Part shown: piece by piece, positions 1 through 5,298 of the stretch
Numbering within the stretch: the first letter of the stretch is position 1
Layout of the letters: each line of letters begins with the position of its first letter
Assembly (NCBI GenBank): GCA_947305835.1
Contig: CAMZEQ010000058.1
Location: 1 to 5,298 of the forward strand
Reading direction: 5' to 3'
Source: an uncultured Alphaproteobacteria bacterium
GTDB lineage: Bacteria; Pseudomonadota; Alphaproteobacteria; CAAHEQ01; UBA3637
DNA: 5,298 nt
Translations under genes and position numbers: made by a program
Notes under the pieces: model-generated
The model's database searches: none
Seen by the model: the letters and a program-made list of their open reading frames with translations, nothing else
Told to the model about the DNA's origin: nothing

Positions 1-260
1 AAGTGCAGGGGGTCCTCTTGGACCTTCGGTAATTGAATCAAACTGTAATTGGCATCATCAAATAATAAATCAAAACGCTCTTTGGCGGGTAATTTGAAAT
101 GGTATTCACAATGCGGACATACGAAGTGCGATTTAGTCATTTCGCTGTGAAATAACATGGCGCCGCATTTCGGACATCTGTCCCAAAAATTGTCCGGAAT
201 ATCTTTGCTAATTCCGATTTTTTTGACAGTCGGACGGGTTAAATTGGAAATCCAACTCAT
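1..260 (-). CDS. accD: Acetyl-CoA carboxylase carboxyltransferase subunit beta, N-terminal part (cut by window edge)
   Basis: AccD is the beta half of the cytoplasmic carboxyltransferase that moves the carboxyl group from carboxybiotin to acetyl-CoA, giving malonyl-CoA for fatty acid synthesis; its partner is AccA. About 86 residues are visible, starting MSWISNLTRPTVKK. A four-cysteine zinc ribbon is complete: C29-P-K-C32 and C48-P-H-C51, the usual CxxC-x15-CxxC spacing. It is followed by a typical AccD stretch with RFDLLFDD and then LPKVQEDPLHF. The catalytic crotonase-like domain lies beyond position 1. The ATG overlaps the ihfB stop as ATGA, and no clear Shine-Dalgarno precedes it, so translation is probably coupled to ihfB. 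The reading frame was translated by hand and is open throughout. Identification is firm; the completeness of the gene cannot be judged. Confidence 0.93.
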   Translation of the reverse strand, partial: MSWISNLTRPTVKKIGISKDIPDNFWDRCPKCGAMLFHSEMTKSHFVCPHCEYHFKLPAKERFDLLFDDANYSLIQLPKVQEDPLH

Positions 261-538
261 TTTTTACCGTTCAAGGCGTTAACCACAGCTTTCCCCGGCT
301 TAAAATAGGGGATTTTCTTTTCGGAAACGAACACTTGTTCACCTGTCTTGGGATTACGTCCCATACGGGATTTACGTGTACGCATGGAAAAAATACCGAA
401 GTTTCTGAGTTCCACGCGTCCGCCTTCAGATAACGTTTTGATGATTTCATCAAAAATGGTGTCCACAACCACTTTGGCATCTTGTGCACTTAAACGCATT
501 TCTTGTGCTAAACGTGTAATTAATTCAGATTTAATCAT
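257..538 (-). CDS. ihfB: Integration host factor subunit beta (HU/IHF family)
   Basis: A 93-residue DNA-bending protein of the HU/IHF family. IHF beta pairs with IHF alpha to bend DNA sharply in replication, recombination and transcription control. The opening MIKSELITRLA is typical of IHF beta. The body has RVELRNFGIFS at about 41-51, the signature GRNPKTGE at 60-67 with the intercalating proline at P63, and the C-terminal IPYFKPGK. N46 stands where a glycine is usual (RGFG), a minor change. I chose the ATG at 538 because AAAGGAG sits 6 bases upstream and homologues begin here. A longer frame opening with TTG at 592 would add 18 residues, but that TTG is the -35 box of a likely promoter and the extension overlaps atpG. 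The gene lies 28 bases after atpG and overlaps accD by 4 bases. HU is the alternative, but the N-terminus and core favour IHF beta. Confidence 0.9.
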   Translation of the reverse strand: MIKSELITRLAQEMRLSAQDAKVVVDTIFDEIIKTLSEGGRVELRNFGIFSMRTRKSRMGRNPKTGEQVFVSEKKIPYFKPGKAVVNALNGKK

Positions 539-544
539 TGTTGA

Positions 545-551
545 CTCCTTT
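545..551 (-). promoter_or_regulatory. Ribosome binding site of ihfB
   Basis: The minus strand reads AAAGGAG, then six bases, then ATG at 538. This strong Shine-Dalgarno fixes the ihfB start at 538 rather than at the upstream TTG at 592, which has no such site in range. Confidence 0.8.
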
Positions 552-563
552 GTTATAGCTGCT

Positions 564-592
564 AGTCTACGCATTTTTAAAGACTTTGTCAA
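564..592 (-). promoter_or_regulatory. Predicted sigma70-type promoter for ihfB-accD
   Basis: On the minus strand a perfect -35 box TTGACA (587-592) is followed by a 17-base spacer and a -10 box TAGACT (564-569, four of six consensus bases, including the two most conserved at the front and the final T). The site lies in the last codons of atpG, and the -10 box contains the atpG stop codon. A start about 7 bases on, near 557, would give a leader of roughly 19 bases carrying the ihfB Shine-Dalgarno. This is a sequence prediction only. Confidence 0.6.
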
Positions 593-1472
593 GTGTCCTT
601 TTCATTTTATTGATTGCTTGTGCACCTGAAACAATATCAATCAGTTCATCGGTAATTTGATTTTGACGGGTCTGTTGATAAATGAGTCGCAGCTCGTTCA
701 ACCTTTCATCAATATTTTTTTCAGCCTGTTGCATATGTACCATGCGAATATAGTGTTCCGATGCCAAAGAAGCCGTTAAAGCATGAACCAAAACAATTTG
801 AAGATATTCGCGAATAAGTGCCGAAAAAAGTTCGTTGTGCTCTGCTGTAATTAATGGAAGTGTTTTACCATCCCATTTTTTTGTTTTTAAATTCGATAAT
901 AAATTGTCCTGAAAGGGAATCAGTTGTTCCATTTGAACAGATGATTCGTTATTTTGTCTGTTGGTGTAAAACAACAAAACTTTGTCAAAGCCTTCTTTGC
1001 TGACGACTTGGTTGATCTTTGTTAAAATGGCGGTTGCCAGGGCCGAAATTTCTTTAACCGTATTGGAATTGTTATAGTTTGCAATTACGGGAAAATCTGT
1101 TGTTAAAGCCATTGGTGCTAAACGTTTCCCGACGGTGATTAATTTAATGCAATTTGATTGGTTCTGTAAATTGTGTTTCATTATGTTAATAAGATCACGG
1201 TTAAAGCGTCCCACTAATCCGTTATCTGATCCAATAATGATGGTCAAAATTTTATTTTTACAATGAGGTCGGGAAGGGGGTTCATATTGAAAGTTTTCTT
1301 GGGCAAAAAGGCCACGGAAAGCTGATTGCACATTTCGGGTGTATTGATTTAAAGATTTTAATGCTTTTTCAAATTGTCCCACCGAAACAGACGACAGCAT
1401 TTTCATCGTATTGACAATGCCGCGCAAGTCTGTTGTTGTTTTAATCTGCTTATTTAAAACTTCCTGTGTCAT
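567..1472 (-). CDS. atpG: N-type ATPase F1 subunit gamma
   Basis: The gamma subunit is the central shaft that turns inside the alpha/beta head and couples c-ring rotation to ATP synthesis or hydrolysis. The 301-residue product has the two-ended coiled coil of the family. The N-terminal helix contains TDLRGIVNTMKMLSSVS (about 14-30), the Rossmann-like middle carries GSDNGLVGRFNRD (81-93), and the C-terminal helix carries NIDERLNELRLIYQQTRQNQ followed by ITDELIDIVSGAQAIN (about 254-290). The length is slightly above the roughly 285-290 residues usual for F-type gamma. The start overlaps the atpA stop as ATGA, with only a weak purine stretch upstream, so it is probably translated by coupling to atpA. 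It is the last gene of the N-ATPase order. No terminator hairpin follows it in the 28-base gap before ihfB, so some read-through is possible. Confidence 0.95.
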   Translation of the reverse strand: MTQEVLNKQIKTTTDLRGIVNTMKMLSSVSVGQFEKALKSLNQYTRNVQSAFRGLFAQENFQYEPPSRPHCKNKILTIIIGSDNGLVGRFNRDLINIMKHNLQNQSNCIKLITVGKRLAPMALTTDFPVIANYNNSNTVKEISALATAILTKINQVVSKEGFDKVLLFYTNRQNNESSVQMEQLIPFQDNLLSNLKTKKWDGKTLPLITAEHNELFSALIREYLQIVLVHALTASLASEHYIRMVHMQQAEKNIDERLNELRLIYQQTRQNQITDELIDIVSGAQAINKMKRTLDKVFKNA

Positions 1473-2995
1473 GATTTCGGAATAATTCCTTTTTTTAAAA
1501 GTGCTTTTTGGAAAGTATGAATCAAATTTTCTTTATCTGCCTGAGACATTTTTTCGTGTTTATCTGTCCATTTTGTGATCAGATGCGTGAAATTGTTTTT
1601 TAAAACCTGTTCAATCACTTCTTGAGCAGCTTGTATCTTGCTTTCGACGATATCATCCAACAGACCGTTATTTAATGCCAAAAAGACACCGATTTGTGTG
1701 GCGACATCCATTAACTGATACTGTCTTTGTTGTAAAACAGATCGAATGGCTCGGCCTCGTTTTAATCTGGCCAAGGTATCCCCTTCCATTTGAACACCGA
1801 ACTTTGAAAAAGATTCCAATTCTTCGAACTGAGAGTAAAATAATTTTAAGGGAGCGACCAATGATCTGTACGCGGGTAATTGGGCGGCACTGCCGACACG
1901 AGACACGGAACGACCTGTGTCAATGGCCGGCATTTGGCCCTTTTGATAAAGATTATTTGACAAATAAATTTGTCCGTCCGTAATTGAAATGACATTCGTG
2001 GGAATATAGGCAGAAATATTTCCGGCTTCTGTTGAAACAATGGGGATTGCCGTCAAAGAACCACCGCCGAATTTAGGACGTAAATGTGTGGCACGTTCCA
2101 ATAAACGCGAATGTAAATAGAAAATATCCCCGGGATAGGCTTCACGTCCGGGTGGTGTGCGTAATAAAAGCGACATTTGACGATAGGCTCTGGCATGGGC
2201 TGTCAGATCATCATAAACAACCAAAACATCTTTGCCTTTGGACATAAAGTATTCGCCGATGGATGTTGCGGCGTAGGGGGCAATATATTGTAAACCGGCG
2301 TCATCTTCGCCGCCGGCCATAACGACGATGGTATTTTTCATCATGTCATATTCTTTTAAAGTGTTAATCACACGTGCCGTATCACTTAATCTTTGACCGA
2401 TTGCGCAATATATACAAATAACACCGGAATCTTTTTGATTTAAAATCGTATCCACGGCAATAGCTGTTTTTCCGGTTTGTCTGTCGCCCAAAATTAATTC
2501 ACGCTGCCCTCGGCCGATGGGGGTAAAACAATCGATTGCTTTAATTCCTGTTTGTAAGGGGGTATCCACGGGCAAACGTGCCATAATTGGCGGGGCATCG
2601 CGTTCTAAAGGAAGTGTTTGCTTTGCGCCCAGCAGTCCTTTATTATCTAAAGGTTGTCCCAAAGGATTAATGATACGTCCTAATAATTCTGTGCCCACGG
2701 GAATGTCCAAAACTTGGTGTGTTTGTATGGCTCTGTCGCCGGCTTTTAAAGAATCTGCGTTGGTTAAAAAGATAACGCCGGCCCCTTCCTCGGATAAACT
2801 GTGCACCATCCCGATGACACCGTTTTTAAAAGTTAAAAGTTCATTGATTTTGGCATGACTGAGACCGGATACAATGGCTGTTCCTGCGGCCATGGATTTT
2901 ATGGCGTTTATTTCTTTTATCCGCAACTGAAAAGATGCTTTTTTTAAAGCTTTTCCGGCATTTTGACGTGCTGTTTGTGCAATTGTTTTCGGCAT
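1469..2995 (-). CDS. atpA: N-type ATPase F1 subunit alpha
   Basis: The alpha subunit alternates with beta in the F1 hexamer; its nucleotide sites are non-catalytic but it supplies the arginine finger to the beta sites. At 508 residues it is near the normal length (513 in E. coli). Visible landmarks are the beta-barrel domain to about residue 90, PLQTGIKAIDCFTPIGRGQ (146-164), the Walker A loop GDRQTGKT (170-177), the Walker B strand DVLVVYDD (256-263), PPGREAYPGD (281-290), and SVSRVGSAAQ, where R366 is the arginine finger. The Walker glutamine Q173, typical of alpha as opposed to beta, is present. The region to about residue 35 is basic and differs from the canonical delta-binding N-terminus, as expected where delta is replaced by a domain of b. 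The ATG has AGGAG 6 bases upstream, placed over the end of atpF. All key residues are intact, so the enzyme should be active. Confidence 0.97.
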   Translation of the reverse strand: MPKTIAQTARQNAGKALKKASFQLRIKEINAIKSMAAGTAIVSGLSHAKINELLTFKNGVIGMVHSLSEEGAGVIFLTNADSLKAGDRAIQTHQVLDIPVGTELLGRIINPLGQPLDNKGLLGAKQTLPLERDAPPIMARLPVDTPLQTGIKAIDCFTPIGRGQRELILGDRQTGKTAIAVDTILNQKDSGVICIYCAIGQRLSDTARVINTLKEYDMMKNTIVVMAGGEDDAGLQYIAPYAATSIGEYFMSKGKDVLVVYDDLTAHARAYRQMSLLLRTPPGREAYPGDIFYLHSRLLERATHLRPKFGGGSLTAIPIVSTEAGNISAYIPTNVISITDGQIYLSNNLYQKGQMPAIDTGRSVSRVGSAAQLPAYRSLVAPLKLFYSQFEELESFSKFGVQMEGDTLARLKRGRAIRSVLQQRQYQLMDVATQIGVFLALNNGLLDDIVESKIQAAQEVIEQVLKNNFTHLITKWTDKHEKMSQADKENLIHTFQKALLKKGIIPKS

Positions 2996-3004
2996 TTATT
3001 GCTC

Positions 3005-3769
3005 CTATTTTTTATGATTTAACAGGTTGTTCAGTCCTTGTTCCAATTCATTCAAATAATTTTTAACGGTCCAGTCAATACCGATATCTTGAATTCGAAT
3101 TTCAACCCCCAAAATCAAAGATGAAGATACTTGATAAATAATTTTAGTTTTGGGTGAAATTTCAAAATAAGAACGTAAAAATCGGCTCATATCATATTGA
3201 TGTCTTTCTGATAAAGTTTCAGATGAATTCACAACAATAACACTTTGATTTTTAATTATTTTAGTTATTTTTGTTTTTTCAACCTTATTCAGATCAACTA
3301 ATTTTTTATAAAACAAATTTAAAACGCGTTCCATCGGTGTGGCATCAGTCAGATCAGTGATAATTTGTCCGGCTATGCGTAAAAAATCATGGCTGATAAA
3401 TTGTTCCAATTCCAGTTTCAAATTTTCATTTTGTAATTTGATTTCAGATTGTAACTGATGTTTTAATTGTTCCGCTTCTTGTTTGATTTTTGCTAAGGTT
3501 TTTTGACGTTCCTCGGATAATTTTTTTGTTAAATCATTTTGTTTTGTTTGTAATGATTCTTCAAAAGCATGTTTTTCTGATTCCAAAACTTGTAATTCAG
3601 ATTGGGCCTGACGATGTAAGGTATCAGCCGATTTGATTTGTGCGTCAATTTCGGCTTGACGTTTTTGAATGATGTTGTTAATCGGTGCGTATAAAAAACG
3701 CTTCAACAACCATACCAACACCATCAGGTTGATAATTTCAGCCACAAAAGTTATCCAATCAATTTGCAT
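3005..3769 (-). CDS. atpF: N-type ATPase F0 subunit b with delta-like C-terminal domain
   Basis: This protein forms the outer stalk that holds the alpha/beta head still against the rotor. At 254 residues it is about 100 longer than a standard b subunit. Residues 6-29 form one membrane helix followed by YAPINNIIQKRQAEID, the usual b motif. Residues 35-125 are a long, charged coiled coil rich in Q, E and K. From about 130 the sequence changes: a helical link, then VIVVNSSETLSERHQ (177-191) and SSSLILGVEIRIQDIGID (215-232), with TVKNYLNELE (234-243). The latter matches the pattern at the end of delta/OSCP, a leucine-glycine strand followed by a short helix that seals it. This explains the missing atpH gene, as is known for N-ATPases. 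The ATG is preceded by AAGGGG 5 bases upstream, at the end of atpE. The membrane and coiled-coil assignment is firm; the delta-like reading is by pattern. Confidence 0.92.
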   Translation of the reverse strand: MQIDWITFVAEIINLMVLVWLLKRFLYAPINNIIQKRQAEIDAQIKSADTLHRQAQSELQVLESEKHAFEESLQTKQNDLTKKLSEERQKTLAKIKQEAEQLKHQLQSEIKLQNENLKLELEQFISHDFLRIAGQIITDLTDATPMERVLNLFYKKLVDLNKVEKTKITKIIKNQSVIVVNSSETLSERHQYDMSRFLRSYFEISPKTKIIYQVSSSLILGVEIRIQDIGIDWTVKNYLNELEQGLNNLLNHKK

Positions 3770-3778
3770 TAAAACCCC

Positions 3779-4054
3779 TTATTTGGCATTTTCAATAATG
3801 TAATTCCAAAACGGATTTGCATACAAAATTAAAATTGTGATAACAAACGCATAAATTGCAGTGGATTCAATCATGGCCATTGATACGAACAAAGTCCGCG
3901 TAATATTGGACGATTCGTCGGGTTGTTGAGCCATGGAACGCAAAGCATTTGCAGCCGCATTGGCTTCCCCGATAGAGGGGCCTATACCCCCGATGGCAAT
4001 ACATAAAGCAGCTGCAATAATTGACATCGCTCCAATTAAACTAATCGCATCCAT
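3779..4054 (-). CDS. atpE: N-type ATPase F0 subunit c (rotor ring)
   Basis: The c subunit forms the ion-carrying rotor ring in the membrane. The 91-residue product is a two-helix hairpin: helix 1 about 5-40 with GGIGPSIGEANAAANALR, a polar loop with AQQPD (42-46), and helix 2 about 52-80 ending YANPFW. The ion-carrying carboxylate is E63, followed by S64 and T65, with Y68 one turn on; this is the EST-x-x-Y pattern of Na+-binding rings such as Ilyobacter tartaricus. E30 sits where that protein has Q32, giving a second carboxylate at the site, as seen in N-type rings. A Na+ role is suggested, but a related N-type ring from Burkholderia pseudomallei was reported to be proton-specific, so the ion remains open. 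The gene starts 2 bases after atpB and has the best ribosome site in the operon, fitting the many copies needed per ring. Confidence 0.96.
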   Translation of the reverse strand: MDAISLIGAMSIIAAALCIAIGGIGPSIGEANAAANALRSMAQQPDESSNITRTLFVSMAMIESTAIYAFVITILILYANPFWNYIIENAK

Positions 4055-4056
4055 TT

Positions 4057-4752
4057 TTATACTCCTTTTGTATCAGCTGATTGATCGGACTCTTTTGGGG
4101 CGACCGCTGATACATAAACAATCGCCAAGAGCGCAAAAATATATGCCTGAATTGTGCCTGTCAATAAGCCGAGCATCTGCATCGGTAAAGGTACCAATAA
4201 AGGCGCTAATGAAATTAAAACACTGCTGATGACAACGCCGCTTAACATGTTGCCATATAAACGAAATGCCAACGAGAAAGTGGATGAAAAATCGCTGATA
4301 ATATTCATCGGCAACATAATCGGTGTCGGTTCAATGAATTTTTTTAAATAGCCTTTCCAGCCCGCATTTTTAATACCATAATAGGGAATAGCAAAAAAGA
4401 CGCAGCTGGCAAAAGCAGTTGTTGTCGTTAAACTGGCCGTTGGGACTTTAAACCACGGAATAATGCTTAATATATTCGCCGTGGCAATGAATAAAAAGAA
4501 TGTTCCTATAATAGGTAAGTATTTGATCGGCGTATCATTTGCAACTTCTTTGATTTGTTTTTGAATGCTTTGAACAATGATTTCCATGATAATTTGGGTT
4601 TTGCCGATTGATCCGTTGGTTTTTAATTGTGCGGTGAGCCACACAGAAATTCCCAACAATACAGCCATTACAACCCATGTATAAAAGATAGTGGCATTAA
4701 TGGTCAAAAAGCCGATTTTGAAAATGACGGTTTGATCCAAATTTTCTAACAT
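4057..4752 (-). CDS. atpB: N-type ATPase F0 subunit a
   Basis: Subunit a is the membrane stator that provides the two ion half-channels next to the c-ring. The 231-residue protein has several hydrophobic helices: about 22-41, 78-99, 108-127, 146-190 (a long hairpin region) and 190-217. The essential arginine is R164 in FSLAFRLYGNM, equivalent to E. coli R210. The second landmark is Q202 in GTIQAYIFALLAIVY, equivalent to E. coli Q252. The short N-terminus, without the longer extension of the E. coli protein, fits the N-type a subunits. It overlaps atpR by 7 bases; the run GGGG lies 4 bases before the ATG. The tail after residue 218 is charged and probably cytoplasmic. Both essential residues are intact. 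Confidence 0.95.
   Translation of the reverse strand: MLENLDQTVIFKIGFLTINATIFYTWVVMAVLLGISVWLTAQLKTNGSIGKTQIIMEIIVQSIQKQIKEVANDTPIKYLPIIGTFFLFIATANILSIIPWFKVPTASLTTTTAFASCVFFAIPYYGIKNAGWKGYLKKFIEPTPIMLPMNIISDFSSTFSLAFRLYGNMLSGVVISSVLISLAPLLVPLPMQMLGLLTGTIQAYIFALLAIVYVSAVAPKESDQSADTKGV
4062..4068 (-). promoter_or_regulatory. Strong ribosome binding site of atpE
   Basis: The minus strand carries AAAGGAG about 7 bases before the atpE ATG at 4054. It overlaps the last codons of atpB (Thr-Lys-Gly-Val-stop). A strong site here fits the high copy number of c in the ring. Confidence 0.75.
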
Positions 4753-5030
4753 GCAACCCCTTTCTTTTTAACAATGAATAATCTTGTTATAACGAAAGCC
4801 GCAAACATACATAAAAGTAAAGCCGGATGACGGGTTGCCAATGAAACGGATACTATTCCGAATAAAACCAATCGAAAAACGGATGACAGAAATAAAAACA
4901 GCCCTTTGTGTTTGATATGGGGTAATTTTCTAACAGAATACCATAAAATTGCGCAGTAAAGGCAACTGAGTGTTATTCCGCATAAAATGGCCCATATCAT
5001 CAAATCCAAAGAAAGTCTAAGTTCTGTCAT
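4746..5030 (-). CDS. atpR: N-ATPase membrane protein AtpR
   Basis: AtpR is a small membrane protein found only with N-type ATPases; it has been proposed to help assemble the c-ring or protect its carboxylates. The 94-residue product has three hydrophobic segments at about 9-33, 43-63 and 68-87. Arginines R53 (SSVFRLVLFG), R67 and R83 lie in or at the ends of these helices; R53 is the best candidate to sit inside the membrane and face a carboxylate of subunit c, a proposal from the literature and not shown here. The start overlaps the end of atpQ by 14 bases and has AAAGGA within range upstream. Position between atpQ and atpB is the diagnostic N-ATPase place. Assignment rests on size, helices and position rather than on a strong motif. 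Confidence 0.85.
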   Translation of the reverse strand: MTELRLSLDLMIWAILCGITLSCLYCAILWYSVRKLPHIKHKGLFLFLSSVFRLVLFGIVSVSLATRHPALLLCMFAAFVITRLFIVKKKGVAC

Positions 5031-5298
5031 TTTTCTTTTCCTTTCTTGCGATTTGGTATGATTTTTTCAGCCAGATAGTTGCATTGGTAAAACCCAACAC
5101 AAAACCAATGATAATCAAATTCAGCGTCCATGAAAAAGATACAGGACAAAACTTGTCCAATAAATTTCCCGCTAATAATCCCAATAAAACAGGAATGGCA
5201 ACTTGCCAACCGTAAATACTCAAGAGAACGTCATGATAATTGAGTTTTATATACGCTCTTTTTTGGCGGTTATCGGCTTTTTTGATTAATTGTCTGGC
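5017..5298 (-). CDS. atpQ: N-ATPase membrane protein AtpQ (AtpI-like), 5' end beyond the window
   Basis: AtpQ belongs to the AtpI family of two-helix membrane proteins that accompany rotary ATPases and are thought to aid c-ring assembly. Its two helices are clear: one contains GWQVAIPVLLGLLAGNLLDK, with the family pattern of glycines followed by LD, and the second contains FSWTLNLIIIGFVLGFTNA. A basic, soluble tail rich in K and R follows. A frame starting at TTG 5223 would give 68 residues, but that TTG has no Shine-Dalgarno. The same frame stays open through 5298, adding 25 codons rich in K, R, Q and N (for example QLIKKADNRQKR), which is the charged N-terminal region common in AtpQ. No ATG or GTG occurs in this stretch, so I annotate the gene as partial, with at least 93 residues and its start outside the window. 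The end overlaps atpR by 14 bases. Confidence 0.82.
   Translation of the reverse strand, partial: ARQLIKKADNRQKRAYIKLNYHDVLLSIYGWQVAIPVLLGLLAGNLLDKFCPVSFSWTLNLIIIGFVLGFTNATIWLKKSYQIARKEKKNDRT

Noticed and set aside
539..566. Terminator between atpG and ihfB
   Set aside because: The 28-base gap has only a four-base repeat around TAGCAGCTA and no T-run, so no intrinsic terminator can be supported.
539..592. 18-residue N-terminal extension of ihfB starting at TTG 592
   Set aside because: It overlaps the end of atpG, lacks a ribosome site, and its TTG is the first three bases of a perfect -35 box; family members start at the MIKSEL-type methionine at 538.
348..629. Plus-strand open frame of 93 codons over ihfB
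   Set aside because: It lies opposite ihfB, crosses into atpG and shows no family pattern; it is a shadow of the real gene.
1482..1492. Short inverted repeat GGAATTATTCC ahead of atpG
   Set aside because: The arms are five bases with a single centre base, too tight to form a hairpin, and it lies in atpA coding sequence; treated as chance.
2517..2858. Plus-strand open frame of 113 codons inside atpA
   Set aside because: It is antisense to the well-conserved atpA nucleotide-binding region, has no recognisable motif and no ribosome site worth trusting.
4690..4710. TTGACC-like box inside atpB as another promoter
   Set aside because: No acceptable -10 box occurs at 16-18 bases; the nearest options match four or fewer consensus bases with poor spacing.

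Overview
The window is a compact, AT-rich block of genes, all on the minus strand, so it reads from position 5298 down to 1. It holds most of an alternative rotary ATPase operon of the N-ATPase type, followed by ihfB and the 5' end of accD. The order read from the operon is atpQ (cut by the window edge), atpR, atpB, atpE, atpF, atpA, atpG. This matches the known N-ATPase order atpDCQRBEFAG, so atpD (beta) and atpC (epsilon) should lie just beyond position 5298. Three hallmarks support the N-type assignment: the small membrane genes atpQ and atpR, the missing separate delta gene, and a 254-residue b subunit whose C-terminal part resembles the delta/OSCP stalk domain.

Layout: 5017-5298 atpQ; 4746-5030 atpR; 4057-4752 atpB (a); 3779-4054 atpE (c); 3005-3769 atpF (b with delta-like tail); 1469-2995 atpA (alpha); 567-1472 atpG (gamma); 257-538 ihfB; 1-260 accD, N-terminal zinc-ribbon part only. 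Neighbouring ATPase genes overlap by up to 14 bases or are separated by no more than 9, so this is one transcription and translation unit. A good sigma70-type promoter (TTGACA, 17-base spacer, TAGACT) lies over the last codons of atpG and can start a separate ihfB-accD transcript.

Together, subunits a and c form the ion-conducting rotor and stator, b with its delta-like end is the outer stalk, gamma is the central shaft, and alpha forms the F1 head with the beta subunit outside the window. AtpQ and AtpR are small membrane proteins thought to help c-ring assembly or accompany the complex. The c subunit keeps a Na+-type ligand pattern (E30, E63-S64-T65, Y68), but this pattern alone does not settle whether the enzyme moves Na+ or H+.

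The ihfB and accD sequences, and their closeness, suggest an alphaproteobacterium with an AT-rich and perhaps reduced genome. The trp genes often found between ihfB and accD in alphaproteobacteria are absent here. The lineage is an inference and is not resolved further. There are no RNA genes, mobile elements, CRISPR arrays or gene-free stretches above 30 bases. I see no undescribed system; the interest lies in where this N-ATPase operon sits and in a few molecular details.
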